Assembly (NCBI RefSeq): GCF_030643825.1
Contig: NZ_CP101717.1
Location: 2,997,673 to 3,061,672, forward strand
Origin: Salinispirillum sp. LH 10-3-1
GTDB taxonomy: Bacteria > Pseudomonadota > Gammaproteobacteria > Pseudomonadales > Natronospirillaceae
Length of the DNA: 64,000 nt
Reading direction: 5' to 3'
How positions within the stretch are numbered: position 1 is the stretch's first letter; the number at the start of each line of letters is the position of its first letter. The position numbers were made by a program, and so were the translations under genes. The notes beneath the pieces are model-generated. The model had not been told where the DNA came from and did not search any database. It saw only the letters and a list, made by a program, of their open reading frames with translations. This document shows positions 35,168-45,269 of the stretch, piece after piece.

Positions 35168-37006
35168 ATGGCCGTGTTGATGCTACTGACCACTGCGCCC
35201 GTGTTGCGCCGTACTCGCCTGATTTCGAGCGTGGTGTTGCTGTTTGTGACCCTCGTATTTTTGGCTACGCAACCTGCGGTGGCGGGTATTGCCGCAGGCA
35301 TCGGGTTGTTTTTGCTGGGCATGCAGCAACTGGAAAACGGCCTTCAGACACTCAGTGGCGGCCTGTTGGAAAGAGCCTTACGCCACAGCACAGCATCGAC
35401 CACACGCAGTGTCGTGTTTGGCGCCAGTGCCACAGCTTTGTTGCAGTCCAGTTCACTGGTGACCTTACTCACCATGTCTTTCGTTGGTGCGGGGTTAATT
35501 ACACTGCCCGCCGCCATCGCCATGTTATTCGGCGCCAATTTGGGCACTACCACGGGAGCCTGGCTGATTGCCGTGTTCGGCTTACGCATTGATATGGCTG
35601 CCCTCAGTATGCCGATGCTGGCCTTGGGCTTATTTCTGTTACGTAGCAAACAGCGCGAATGGTTAGCAGCCGGTCAGCTGTTGTCGGGCGTCGGACTACT
35701 GTTTCTCGGCATTCATTTTATCAAGCTGGGATTTGAAGGCTTGCAAGGTGTGCTGCTGGTGACCGACTTCGCCGCGCACGGGTTCTTCGCGATTCTGCTG
35801 TACACTCTGATCGGCATAGCCGCTACCGTTGTGATGCAGTCCAGCCACGCCAGTATGTTGATTACCCTGACGGCGCTCGCCAGTGGACAAATCAGCTACG
35901 ACCAAGGCCTCGCCATGGCGATTGGTGCGAATATCGGCACCACAGTCACAGCGATCATCGGTGCTCTAGGTGGCAACGCCGCCGCGCGCCGGCTAGCCGC
36001 TTCGCATGTGGTGTTTAACGTTGGCACTGGCATTGTCGCTCTAATGCTGTTGACGCCACTGCGCCTGATCGTCGAAGGCGGCGCTTATCTTCTGCGCTGG
36101 GATGAACACGAGCTGACCTTGCGCTTGGCGTTGTTTCATACACTCTTCAACACACTAGGGTTAGCACTCACCCTACCTTTTCTGCCTCGACTCAGTAAGA
36201 CACTGGAAGGTTACTTCCAAGAACCCATCACTGACCCCTTTGAACCCACAGAGGTGAAGCCGCAATATCTGACCCCAGATGCCCGCCTATTTGCCGACAC
36301 CGCACTCACCGCGCTGGAGCGCGAATATGTGCACCTGAGTCAATTGACGTTGGCGACTATTCAGGGAGCGCTGGGACTCGCGCAAGCCCATAAAATGGAC
36401 CAAGACCAATGGGCAGAGTACTTAGCGTTACCCGACAGCCTCGCTAACCCTGTGGATGCACAGCTCATGTACGAGCAAAATATTAAACCGCTCTACAGCG
36501 ACATGGTGAGCTTTGCCTATGGGTTGGAGGTAAGCCGCACACCGGCACAAGAAAAGCGTGAGCGCGCCATTCTCAGCGCAGCACAGTATCTGGTAGAAGC
36601 CACCAAGCACACCAAACATTTGCAGAAGAACGTTCATCGGCTGTCACGCCTCAACCACCCAGACATTGCAGCCTTTTATCTACAACTTCGACTTCTGCTC
36701 AGCCGGGTGTGTATGGCCAGCCATGAGTTAGTTAACGATCAAGAAGGGCCAAACGACCTTGGTAACCTCGTGCTATTGAGCACATGGCAGAAGAACTTTG
36801 CAGCGGAAAGGGTAAATGAGTGGCAAGGTGCCTTACGGAATCGCCGACTCGACAGTCGTATTGCCACCTCCCTGCTGAATGACATGACCTACGTGCAGGA
36901 TCTCGTCGAGGCGTTGCAGGAAGCCTTTACCCACTATTTTGCCGATAGGCAGGCCGAGGTATCGACCGAGGAGACAGGCACTTCCGTCGCGAATACGCCC
37001 CCTTAG
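35168..37006 (+). CDS. Na/Pi cotransporter family protein with PhoU-like tail
   Basis: A 612-residue protein. The N-terminal about 340 residues contain two inverted NaPi-II repeats with the QSS motifs ATALLQSSSLVTLLTMSFV and TVVMQSSHASMLITLTALA and about eight to ten helices. The C-terminal about 230 residues are helical and PhoU-like. Sodium-phosphate symport, or phosphate export, is the family role. I use the ATG at 35168; the TTG before it is also in frame. It is the fourth gene of the Pho-box operon and its stop overlaps the convergent HDOD gene. Confidence 0.87.
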   Translation: MAVLMLLTTAPVLRRTRLISSVVLLFVTLVFLATQPAVAGIAAGIGLFLLGMQQLENGLQTLSGGLLERALRHSTASTTRSVVFGASATALLQSSSLVTLLTMSFVGAGLITLPAAIAMLFGANLGTTTGAWLIAVFGLRIDMAALSMPMLALGLFLLRSKQREWLAAGQLLSGVGLLFLGIHFIKLGFEGLQGVLLVTDFAAHGFFAILLYTLIGIAATVVMQSSHASMLITLTALASGQISYDQGLAMAIGANIGTTVTAIIGALGGNAAARRLAASHVVFNVGTGIVALMLLTPLRLIVEGGAYLLRWDEHELTLRLALFHTLFNTLGLALTLPFLPRLSKTLEGYFQEPITDPFEPTEVKPQYLTPDARLFADTALTALEREYVHLSQLTLATIQGALGLAQAHKMDQDQWAEYLALPDSLANPVDAQLMYEQNIKPLYSDMVSFAYGLEVSRTPAQEKRERAILSAAQYLVEATKHTKHLQKNVHRLSRLNHPDIAAFYLQLRLLLSRVCMASHELVNDQEGPNDLGNLVLLSTWQKNFAAERVNEWQGALRNRRLDSRIATSLLNDMTYVQDLVEALQEAFTHYFADRQAEVSTEETGTSVANTPP

Positions 37007-38181
37007 GCTTCGGGTGTCGGGCGGGTGAATGCCAAGGCTGCCTCATAATCAAAACCGATACGACTGAGCAGACGCCGGGCCTCTTTCAGATCGTCGTCAA
37101 TAACCATCACCGTGGCAATGCGCATAATTATGCGATCTACCTTCACGGTACCGGGAGGCAACTTATAGAGCGCACCCACACGTACACGCAAGTTTAATGG
37201 CAAACGCCACTGCATTTTTAACGCATTACCCGCCTCAGCGGCGTATTTTTCACATTGCTTGAGATACATCGCTTCGTCACCTTCTCCGCCCTGCTCAAGC
37301 CAGCGTTGAATCAGTTGCAAAACCACCATTTCACCAACGCGAAACAACATACCTGCGGTAAAGCATACCTCTTTGCTAAAGCGCACCTGCTGGGCTAAAC
37401 GCATACTCATGGTCGCCACCTGTATAGACTCGTTGGCGAACCGCTTGGCCAGAGTTTGCAAAGTACTATCAACCAATTCACTGCCGGGTTGCATAGACAG
37501 TCCCAGCGCCAGATTGCGGGCCGTTTCAAAGCCAACCAGAGAGAGCGCTTCTGACAGGGTCTCTATGGACTTACCGTCAGAATTGTAAGTACCGCTGTTG
37601 GCAGCACCAATGACGCGAGCCAACAACGCCGGGTGTTGCCGCCAAACTTGAATCACAGACTCTGGTGTACCGTCCAAACCTTCCAGGCTCAGACGTACAC
37701 TAGGCGGTAGCGGCATGCTGAGCTTGCCAGCATTCACGCGAAGCTGAATAAATTCGTCCAAAGGTTCTGGCGCTATAGCGTGTTGAGCAGGGTCGAGTTT
37801 CGGGGCGGCCATCAGTCCAGCCAGCCGCGCCATCACTTCATTAATTTTGAACGGTTTAGCGATGAAGGCATCAATACCATAGCGCCGGGCCTCCATCACC
37901 ACCTGCTTGCCAGCGTGCCCACTGATCATAACGCGGCGGGTTTGTGGCGCGTCTTCATGAATGGTTTCCAGCAACTTCATACCACTGACGCCTGACAATC
38001 CCCACTCGACCAACACCAAATCAGCCTGATACGCCCGCCAATGCTTCATGGCGGATGGTACATCAACAAATAAGTGTACCCGAGAGCCGGACCATAATTG
38101 CTCTACCAATTGAGCCAATAGCTCAGCGATTGACGGGTCGTCTTCCAGAATAATGACTTGGAAAGGTGCAGATTTCTCCAT
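37003..38181 (-). CDS. receiver-HDOD protein with Glu at the phospho-acceptor site
   Basis: A 392-residue protein: a response-regulator receiver (about residues 7-125) and an HDOD domain (about 160-360, from LSMPLPPSVRLSLEGL). HDOD proteins act in signalling and motility without known catalysis. The receiver has the acidic pocket ILEDDPS and the conserved Lys in AKPF, but the usual phospho-acceptor Asp is Glu (DLVLVEWGLSG), so it may be locked in an active-like state. Start uncertain: ATG 38181 is used; ATG 38205 and a GTG at 38268 are alternatives. Confidence 0.8.
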   Translation of the reverse strand: MEKSAPFQVIILEDDPSIAELLAQLVEQLWSGSRVHLFVDVPSAMKHWRAYQADLVLVEWGLSGVSGMKLLETIHEDAPQTRRVMISGHAGKQVVMEARRYGIDAFIAKPFKINEVMARLAGLMAAPKLDPAQHAIAPEPLDEFIQLRVNAGKLSMPLPPSVRLSLEGLDGTPESVIQVWRQHPALLARVIGAANSGTYNSDGKSIETLSEALSLVGFETARNLALGLSMQPGSELVDSTLQTLAKRFANESIQVATMSMRLAQQVRFSKEVCFTAGMLFRVGEMVVLQLIQRWLEQGGEGDEAMYLKQCEKYAAEAGNALKMQWRLPLNLRVRVGALYKLPPGTVKVDRIIMRIATVMVIDDDLKEARRLLSRIGFDYEAALAFTRPTPEA

Positions 38182-38473
38182 GCGATCAATAGCGCTCCAT
38201 CTCATAGTAAGCGTTGCTCGGCGCAGTTTCAGGCATTCCTCTAGAAAACTTTCCACTGCCCTTAGCACTCTAGTTCAATTTTTTGCGCCTCACCACTCAA
38301 CCCTATTGGGCTAGCCATGAAAGCGCGGGTTGAACACAGATAGAACAAGGCCATCGTTTTCTGGCACTGAACCTTTAGATAACCTAATATACAACTATTA
38401 CATAATAAAATAGCTGCCCGAACTCATCACAATGCTACTTGGGCTCCAATCTTGCGACCAATGGGAGCTTTAC

Positions 38474-40288
38474 ATGCGTGCCTTTGCACGAGGCTTTACC
38501 TTACTTCTGCTCAGCCTGGCGATTACGGCACATGCACAGGAACCGTTGCGCATCGTACAAGATCATGCGTGGCCCCCCTTTTCATACTTAAATCAGAACA
38601 ATGAGCCAGAAGGCCTATTGATTGATCTATGGCGCGATGTAGCCGAAGCATTGAATCGTGATGTAGAGTTCACCCTGGTCGACTGGGGCGACACTTTGTC
38701 ATTGGTGAGAGACAGCGAGCACCTGGTACATGGTGGATTGCTTCACTCACCGCAACGCGCACAGTACCTCGATTTTTCTTCCACGCTATTGCCGTTACGC
38801 GCCACTTTGTTCGTGGCCAACAGTGCGCAGAATCTCAATACCCTCAGCATGCCCGATTTAACAGGACGTACCGTTGGTGTCACACGTGGTGGATTTGAAG
38901 AAGAATTCATGCGTGACAACCACCCCAATATCACGTTGAGCCTTTACGACAACAACGACTTGCTGGTCACCGCCGCCGTTCGAGGGGAGATTCAAGCTTT
39001 TGTCGCCGACTACCCGGTGGGCATGTATTTTCTCGATCAAAAAGCATCACCGGAGCGATTTCGTGTATTGACGGTGCTGTACGAACTGCCATTGCATGCT
39101 GCCGTCGCAGCCAATAACCAAGCCTTACTGCAAGAAGTTGAAGCTGGTCTGGCCCTGTTGGGCCCCGAGCAAATTGCTCGCATTACACAAAAGTGGATGC
39201 GCACCGAACAAGTGGCGGTGTTGCCAAGGCATTTGCTACCCATGCTCTTGGTGTTAATAGCGGCGGTGATAGTACCTACGCTCTGGTTTTACAATCGACA
39301 ACTGCAAGTGAAGGTCGCACGACAAACAGCAGAGCTGCGCGAGCGAGAAAAACGCCTGAGCTTACTGAACGAAAATATGGCCGACGTGATCTGGACAGCC
39401 GATGCTGATAGCTGCCTTAGCTATTTGAGCCCCTCCATCGAAAAGTTACTAGGCTATACGCCCACTGAGCTCATCGGTAAACCAATGATCGTTACCCTGA
39501 CAGAAGAGTCCGTACATGACGCATTAAAATTATTGGGCGAGGCGATCACTGCCGCGCGTGAGCAAGCTGGCACGCGCTACATAGACCGCATGTCTGAATT
39601 GGCTCAGGTGCGTAAAGACCGCTCCGTAGTCTGGACTGAAGTCGCCGTACGTGCGTTTTTCGACATCAATGGCAATCTGGAAGGAGCGCAGGGTGTCTCG
39701 CGCGATATCACCGAACGTAAGCTGGCCCAAGATGCTATTCGTGAGCTGGCCTATTACGACCCGTTAACTCAACTACCCAATCGGCGCCTGTTGTCTGACC
39801 GCCTTGAGCAGGCTGTGGTATCTGCCGTACGTCGCCGTGAGCATGGGGCTGTACTGTTTCTCGATCTGGACAATTTCAAAGAAATCAATGATGCCCATGG
39901 GCATGAAATAGGGGATCAACTCCTGCAGCAAGTAGCACGTCTCATTTCTGCACAGCTGCGCGAGAGTGACACGGTCGCGCGCTTAGGTGGTGACGAGTTC
40001 ATTATTTTGCTGAACCACTTACCGAAAGACTTGACCGAGGCCACAGCAGAAGCTCAGCGCTTGGCGCACAAAGTTTTAGACGCCCTGCACGAAAAGCTGG
40101 TATTGGAAGGCAAAGATTGCGCTGTTAAAGCCAGTATAGGCCTTACCCTCTTTGGCCAAGAAAGCGACCAAGCGAAAGAGCTACTGCGTGAAGCCGATAA
40201 CGCCATGTACCAAGCAAAAAAAGCCGGGCGTCACTGCGTGGTCGCCTACGACCAAGCGGTGAATACCGGCTCAGATCACCTCGGCTAA
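38474..40288 (+). CDS. diguanylate cyclase with periplasmic binding and PAS domains
   Basis: A 604-residue sensor. After a signal peptide (to about residue 22) there is a periplasmic SBP_bac_3-type ligand domain (about 24-245), one membrane helix ([20 protein letters not shown], about 254-273), a PAS domain (about 300-420) and a C-terminal GGDEF domain. The active site GGDEF and the upstream inhibitory I-site RESD, five residues before it, are both intact. It should make cyclic di-GMP in response to an amino-acid-like ligand. The ATG at 38474 follows GGGAG at seven bases. Confidence 0.9.
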   Translation: MRAFARGFTLLLLSLAITAHAQEPLRIVQDHAWPPFSYLNQNNEPEGLLIDLWRDVAEALNRDVEFTLVDWGDTLSLVRDSEHLVHGGLLHSPQRAQYLDFSSTLLPLRATLFVANSAQNLNTLSMPDLTGRTVGVTRGGFEEEFMRDNHPNITLSLYDNNDLLVTAAVRGEIQAFVADYPVGMYFLDQKASPERFRVLTVLYELPLHAAVAANNQALLQEVEAGLALLGPEQIARITQKWMRTEQVAVLPRHLLPMLLVLIAAVIVPTLWFYNRQLQVKVARQTAELREREKRLSLLNENMADVIWTADADSCLSYLSPSIEKLLGYTPTELIGKPMIVTLTEESVHDALKLLGEAITAAREQAGTRYIDRMSELAQVRKDRSVVWTEVAVRAFFDINGNLEGAQGVSRDITERKLAQDAIRELAYYDPLTQLPNRRLLSDRLEQAVVSAVRRREHGAVLFLDLDNFKEINDAHGHEIGDQLLQQVARLISAQLRESDTVARLGGDEFIILLNHLPKDLTEATAEAQRLAHKVLDALHEKLVLEGKDCAVKASIGLTLFGQESDQAKELLREADNAMYQAKKAGRHCVVAYDQAVNTGSDHLG

Positions 40289-40779
40289 GGCAGAGACAGG
40301 GCCTCTGCCGACACCAGCAAACCATTGCTGTCGGCGTACAAAAACTCGCCCGGATGGAAGGTCACGCCGCCGAATGTGACGGGCACATTCAATTCACCCA
40401 CGCCTTTGCGATTGGTTTTTAGCGGGATAGACCCTAGGGCTTGTACCCCCAGATCCAGTCCACCAATGGCATTCACGTCGCGAATACAGCCGTAGATCAC
40501 CACACCCGCCCAGCCTTGCTTAACCGCCGACTCAGCAATCATATCGCCCAACATGGCGCGCCGCATGGAGCCAGCACCATCAACGACCAATACCCGGCCG
40601 TTACCGGCGAACGACAACTGCTCTTTTACCAGCGAGTTGTCTTCACAGGCTTTTACGGTGACGATTTCTCCGCCGAAGGCTTCGCGGCCACCGTAGTTGA
40701 TGAACATCGGCTCGCACACCCGGACCTTGTCCGGGTAGGCGTCGCACAATTCCGGTAGCAGATCGATATAATCTTCCAT
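40285..40779 (-). CDS. rraA: ribonuclease E activity regulator RraA
   Basis: A 164-residue protein close to Escherichia coli RraA in length and sequence: [48 protein letters not shown] and [18 protein letters not shown]. RraA binds RNase E; related proteins are hydroxymethyl-oxoglutarate aldolases. The ATG at 40779 has AGGAG nine bases upstream, better than the in-frame ATG three codons earlier that overlaps that site. It lies 15 bp after glcB and converges on the cyclase gene with a 4-bp overlap. Confidence 0.9.
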   Translation of the reverse strand: MEDYIDLLPELCDAYPDKVRVCEPMFINYGGREAFGGEIVTVKACEDNSLVKEQLSFAGNGRVLVVDGAGSMRRAMLGDMIAESAVKQGWAGVVIYGCIRDVNAIGGLDLGVQALGSIPLKTNRKGVGELNVPVTFGGVTFHPGEFLYADSNGLLVSAEALSLP

Positions 40780-40794
40780 TACAGGCATCTCCTT

Positions 40795-42975
40795 TTAGGA
40801 AGCACGACGTTTTGCTTCTAGACGCCACTGGTGCAAGAGCGGCTCGGTATAACCACTCGGCTGTTCGCAACCCTTGAACACCAAGTCAGAGGCCGCTTGG
40901 AACGCGACGGACTCGGCAAACCGGCCCGCCATGGGCTGATACAGTGGGTCACCCGCGTTCTGTTGGTCGACCACGCTCGCCATACGCTGCAGGGTTTCCG
41001 TTACCTGTTCCTTGGTCACCACGCCGTGGCGCAACCAGTTAGCAATGTGCTGGCTTGAAATACGCAACGTAGCTCGGTCTTCCATCAGGCCAACGTTGTT
41101 GATGTCGGGCACTTTTGAGCAACCGATGCCTTGATCAATCCAGCGTACAACGTAGCCCAATATACCCTGAGCGTTGTTGTCCAACTCTTGCTGAATCTCG
41201 CTCGCCGACCAATTGGCTTCGGCCGCAACCGGCACGGTCAGCAAACCTTCTAACAAGCGCGCACGTTCTTCGCGAAAGCCAATACGCTCCATTTCCATCT
41301 GAATGGCGGGCACGTCCACTTGGTGATAGTGCATGGCGTGCAACGCCGCAGCGGTCGGTGAGGGCACCCATGCAGTAGTGGCACCGGCTTTCGGGTGACC
41401 AATTTTCTGTTCCAGCATATCGGCCATCAAATCCGGCATGGCCCACATACCCTTGCCGATCTGCGCCTTACCGCGCAAGCCACAGGACAAACCGGCCAAG
41501 ACGTTATTCCGCTCGTACGACTGTATCCACGCCGTGGTTTTCATTTCGCCTTTGCGCAACATCGGGCCTGCTTCCATCGCGGTGTGCATCTCGTCGCCGG
41601 TACGGTCCAAGAAGCCGGTGTTAATAAACACCACCCGTGATGCCGCCGCATCGATGCAGGCACGCAAATTCACCGAGGTGCGGCGCTCTTCATCCATGAT
41701 GCCCATTTTTAGGGTATCGCGCGGCAGACCCAAGGCGTCTTCCACCCGCCCGAACAACGTGCTGGCGAACGCCACTTCCTCTGGCCCATGCATCTTCGGT
41801 TTCACAATGTACACGCTACCAGTGCGCGAGTTACCACGGCGTTTCAAGTCGTGCATGGCGATCATGCTGGTAATAACAGCATCCATGATGCCTTCAGGAA
41901 TTTCCGTTCCATCGGCCAACAGAATGGCCGGGTTGTTCATCAAATGACCTACGTTACGCACGAATAACAGTGAGCGGCCATGCAGGCGTAAAGACGAACC
42001 GTCAGCGACGCGGTAATCACGGTCGGCGTTCAAGCGGCGGGTAATGGTCTTGCCACCCTTCTCCATCACTTCGGTCAGGTCACCTTTCATCAGACCCAGC
42101 CAGTTTTTGTACACCACGACCTTGTCGGCGGCATCAACGGCAGCCACGGAGTCTTCACAATCCATGATGGTGGACAGCGCCGCTTCCATCAGGACATCTT
42201 TCACACCCGCCAAATCGGTTTTGCCAATCGGGTGCTCGCGGTCAATCTGAATTTCAAAATGCAGGCCGTTGTGCTTCAACAACAAGGCTACTGGGTTGTC
42301 TGGCGCGCCTTGATAACCACGGAATTGGTGTACGCTTTTCAGCCCGGTTTCACGTCCACCTTGCAAGGTCACCAGCAGGTGTGGACCCGATACACGGTAA
42401 CTGGTGGCTTGGGCATGTGAGCCTTCTGCCAAAGGCGCCGCTTGGTCGAGGAAATTACGCGCAAATTCGATGACTTTTTGGCCGCGTACCGGGTTATAGG
42501 CACCCGTTTTCTCGGCGCCGTCTTCTTCTGAAATAGCATCCGTTCCGTAGAGTGCATCGTACAGACTGCCCCAACGTGCATTGGCGGCATTAAGTGCGTA
42601 ACGCGCGTTCATCACCGGCACCACCAACTGAGGGCCGCATTGTTCCGTAATCTCGGTATCCACGTTTTGTGTCGTCGCAGTTACAGACTCGGGTGACGGC
42701 ACCAAATAACCAATCGACTCCAAAAAGGCGCGATACGCCGTCGGGTCCTGAATCGGTCCGGGGTTCGCGCGATGCCATTCATCCAACTGCTTTTGCAGGG
42801 TTTCGCGCTTCTCCAGGAGTGCCCGATTCACCGGCGCCAGCTCATTGGCGAGATCGCTGAACGCTTGCCAAAACGCGGCGCTGTCTAAACCAGTGCCCGG
42901 CAGGGCATCCTGTTCAATAAAGTTGTGCAGTGCGGCATCTACCTGAAGCTGCTGGCATGTTACTCGCTGGGTCAT
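40795..42975 (-). CDS. glcB: malate synthase G
   Basis: A 726-residue enzyme, the length of GlcB (about 723). It condenses glyoxylate and acetyl-CoA to malate. Recognisable parts are [20 protein letters not shown] (Mg-binding acidic cluster), [37 protein letters not shown] and [20 protein letters not shown]. Start ATG 42973-42975 with GAGGA upstream. The neighbour allA releases glyoxylate from ureidoglycolate, so GlcB here probably drains purine-derived glyoxylate. Confidence 0.97.
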   Translation of the reverse strand: MTQRVTCQQLQVDAALHNFIEQDALPGTGLDSAAFWQAFSDLANELAPVNRALLEKRETLQKQLDEWHRANPGPIQDPTAYRAFLESIGYLVPSPESVTATTQNVDTEITEQCGPQLVVPVMNARYALNAANARWGSLYDALYGTDAISEEDGAEKTGAYNPVRGQKVIEFARNFLDQAAPLAEGSHAQATSYRVSGPHLLVTLQGGRETGLKSVHQFRGYQGAPDNPVALLLKHNGLHFEIQIDREHPIGKTDLAGVKDVLMEAALSTIMDCEDSVAAVDAADKVVVYKNWLGLMKGDLTEVMEKGGKTITRRLNADRDYRVADGSSLRLHGRSLLFVRNVGHLMNNPAILLADGTEIPEGIMDAVITSMIAMHDLKRRGNSRTGSVYIVKPKMHGPEEVAFASTLFGRVEDALGLPRDTLKMGIMDEERRTSVNLRACIDAAASRVVFINTGFLDRTGDEMHTAMEAGPMLRKGEMKTTAWIQSYERNNVLAGLSCGLRGKAQIGKGMWAMPDLMADMLEQKIGHPKAGATTAWVPSPTAAALHAMHYHQVDVPAIQMEMERIGFREERARLLEGLLTVPVAAEANWSASEIQQELDNNAQGILGYVVRWIDQGIGCSKVPDINNVGLMEDRATLRISSQHIANWLRHGVVTKEQVTETLQRMASVVDQQNAGDPLYQPMAGRFAESVAFQAASDLVFKGCEQPSGYTEPLLHQWRLEAKRRAS

Positions 42976-43015
42976 GGTCGGGTTCCTCATTTCTTATAAT
43001 CTGTCTAGGCTGGAT

Positions 43016-43522
43016 TCAGCCTCTGGGATCCAGCACGATGCGCACATCCTCTGGAAAAAAGTGTTCGTCGCAATTCGGCAGGCTGCCCGTTCGGTCGACC
43101 ACCAGAAAATCGTCCACCGGCATCAACGGCAGCACCGGATGGTGCCAAACGCCCGCGTGGTAGTTCACCCCTTGCGCGCCATTGGTGACAAACGCCCGAA
43201 TCGCTTCCGGGGCCGGTACATCAGCAGCCGGGGCAACCACCACTAAAAATGGCTTCCCTAACAAGGGAATAAACGCCTGACTGCCGTGCGGGTGGCGTTC
43301 CAACATGGTGATGTCTAACGGCATTTTGGATGACTTCGCCCGGAACACACTGATGATGGCGTGGCCGTCGTCAGGTCCGGTGGAGACATCAGCCAAGCGG
43401 TGAAAACGCTCGGTGGTGCCATTGTTGATCGGGAAAGAGTCTCGCCCTTCCGTCTCTATCACATCGCCGAAGGGTGCAAACGCCTCTTTCGTCAGGTAAT
43501 CCGGTTTTAGAATGTATTCCAT
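43016..43522 (-). CDS. allA: ureidoglycolate lyase
   Basis: A 168-residue protein of AllA length (about 160-170). It splits ureidoglycolate into glyoxylate and urea, a late step in purine breakdown. Family motifs are PFGDVIE, ERHPHGSQAFIPLLGKPFLV and NYHAGVWHHPVLPL, which carry the cupin-like active-site residues. The ATG at 43520-43522 (MEYILKPDYL) is the sensible start. It is 40 bp upstream of glcB, in the same direction. Confidence 0.94.
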   Translation of the reverse strand: MEYILKPDYLTKEAFAPFGDVIETEGRDSFPINNGTTERFHRLADVSTGPDDGHAIISVFRAKSSKMPLDITMLERHPHGSQAFIPLLGKPFLVVVAPAADVPAPEAIRAFVTNGAQGVNYHAGVWHHPVLPLMPVDDFLVVDRTGSLPNCDEHFFPEDVRIVLDPRG

Positions 43523-43852
43523 GTGCGTGCCTTTTCGGGTTCTTCTCAGCAAGCGTAGCGTATCGCAGCGGCGGCTGGGAAAAGTTTCATAGGTTTCGAC
43601 AAAACCGGACTAACTATGGCTTGTCATCGTAAAGCATCATCCGGAGGATGGCGACAGTTGGCGCCATACACAGGACTTATAACTGCTATTTACAGCAGGT
43701 TATTGTCACTCCGAATAATCTGTGTTTTTTTGCATAACGTCAGTGTATCCAGCTTTTTGCTGCCTCGCCAATAGAATGACCAATCGGTCAGGTTTTGTGG
43801 AAAATCTCTCTTCTTGCGTCTATGATGGGGTTATCAATAGGCAGGCCAACAT
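43523..43852. promoter_or_regulatory. divergent allA/xdhC intergenic region with TetR-type operator
   Basis: This 330-bp region separates divergent purine genes. At 43777-43790 it holds TGACCAATCGGTCA, an inverted repeat (TGACC N4 GGTCA) close to the RutR consensus TTGACCANNTGGTCAA. RutR is a TetR-family regulator of purine and pyrimidine catabolism in Escherichia coli. The site lies 62 bp before xdhC. No other gene is seen in the gap. Confidence 0.55.
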
Positions 43853-44716
43853 ATGAACAATCCACTCCATTGGTACGAAGCCCTACAGATTTGCAAACAT
43901 CGCGGTGACGCCTTTGTGATGGCCACCGTGTTGTCTGCGGGCGGTTCTACGCCGCGCGATCAAGACGCCAAAATGGTAATCACGCAAAACCAGCAATTCG
44001 ATACCATCGGTGGTGGCCGATTGGAGTTTGAAGTGATCAACCTCGCCCGTAACGCCCTGGAAAAAGGCGAGTCGGGTTATCGCATCGAAAAATTCGCCCT
44101 TGGCTCGCAACTGGGTCAGTGTTGCGGTGGCAGCGTCAGCGTGTTGCTGGAATCCTTTACTGCGACGCAATTCCAAGTGGCTGTGTTTGGCGCTGGTCAT
44201 GTGGCGCACGCCCTTATTCCTATTTTGGGTGCTCTGCCATGCCAAGTGCATTGGATAGACCAACGTGCCGAACTGTTTCCCGAGCAGCGCCCTCCCAACG
44301 TGAAACCCTTACCGGCACAAGACCCAGCGGCGTGGGTGGCAAAACTGCCTGAGGGTACAGACTTAGTAATCATGACGCACAATCATGACCTCGATTTCGC
44401 CATCACAGTCGCCGCATTGCAGCGCCCAGAGCTGCGCAGCATAGGATTGATCGGATCGCGCACCAAGGCACGGCGTTTTCAGCATCGGCTTGGCCAGCTC
44501 GGTTTTTCGGCGGCGGAAATCGAACGGGTAATCTGCCCGATTGGGCTGTCGGATGTACCAGGAAAGCTGCCGATGGAGGTTGCTGTATCGGTTGCTGGGC
44601 AGTTAATTGCGCGCGAACATCAGGACCATCCGAAGCCCGCGTGGCGTGGTTTGGGCAAAAAAGACATCAAAGAGCTTTTGCATTCAGGCCCCGAGACTGT
44701 GCACAATGACGAATAG
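43853..44716 (+). CDS. xdhC: xanthine dehydrogenase accessory protein XdhC
   Basis: A 287-residue protein with an N-terminal XdhC/CoxI domain (SAGGSTPRDQDAKMVI, GGGRLEFEVI, GQCCGGSVSVLLE) and a C-terminal Rossmann-like domain (VAVFGAGHVAHALIPIL, MTHNHDLDFAI, IGLIGSRTKARRF). XdhC binds molybdenum cofactor, promotes its sulfuration and inserts it into XdhB. The xdhA and xdhB genes themselves are not in the window. It starts the plus-strand pair xdhC-uraD. Confidence 0.93.
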   Translation: MNNPLHWYEALQICKHRGDAFVMATVLSAGGSTPRDQDAKMVITQNQQFDTIGGGRLEFEVINLARNALEKGESGYRIEKFALGSQLGQCCGGSVSVLLESFTATQFQVAVFGAGHVAHALIPILGALPCQVHWIDQRAELFPEQRPPNVKPLPAQDPAAWVAKLPEGTDLVIMTHNHDLDFAITVAALQRPELRSIGLIGSRTKARRFQHRLGQLGFSAAEIERVICPIGLSDVPGKLPMEVAVSVAGQLIAREHQDHPKPAWRGLGKKDIKELLHSGPETVHNDE

Positions 44717-44762
44717 AGTGCGATGTCCACGTTGGACCGGTCGCCGTGAGGTGTGAACCATC

Positions 44763-45269
44763 ATGACTTTAGACGAGTTAAACCAGTTAGACAGCACCGA
44801 TGCGCATCAGAAGTTTCAGGGATGCTGCGCGTCAACCTACTGGGTAAAGGGTATGTCTCGTGCGCGCCCGTTTGAAGATTGGGCAGAGTTGCTGAGTACG
44901 GCGGCGGAACTCGAAGAAGAAATGACGGATGAGGATTGGCTGGAGGCCTTTGAGGGTCATCCGCAGATTGGCGATGTGTCTACGTTGCGTGAGAAGTACG
45001 CGAGCACGAAGGCGTTGGCGGCTGGTGAGCAGTCGGGTGTCGACAGTGCGGATGAGGCGACTCTGCAAGGTTTGGCCGACGGTAATAAGGCTTATTTCGA
45101 TAAGTTCGGGTTTATCTTCATTGTGTGTGCGACAGGTAAGAGTGCGGCGGAGATGCTGGCTTTGTTGGAGCAGCGTTTACCGAATGATCGCAAGACGGAG
45201 TTGCGGATTGCGGCGACGGAGCAGGCGAAGATTACGCGTATTCGGTTAGAGAAGTTGCGGGCGGCCTGA
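44763..45269 (+). CDS. uraD: OHCU decarboxylase
   Basis: A 168-residue UraD. It decarboxylates 2-oxo-4-hydroxy-4-carboxy-5-ureidoimidazoline to S-allantoin, the last step of uricase-type urate oxidation. The signature FEGHPQIGD with the catalytic His is at about residues 63-71, and helix features (SADEATLQGLADGNKAYFDK) match. Codons from about base 44900 onward are G-rich in the third position compared with the first part. It lies 46 bp after xdhC. Confidence 0.94.
   Translation: MTLDELNQLDSTDAHQKFQGCCASTYWVKGMSRARPFEDWAELLSTAAELEEEMTDEDWLEAFEGHPQIGDVSTLREKYASTKALAAGEQSGVDSADEATLQGLADGNKAYFDKFGFIFIVCATGKSAAEMLALLEQRLPNDRKTELRIAATEQAKITRIRLEKLRAA

Noticed and set aside
37003..38268. GTG at 38268 as start of the HDOD protein
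   Set aside because: It adds about 29 residues without receiver homology and lacks a ribosome-binding site; internal ATGs fit better.
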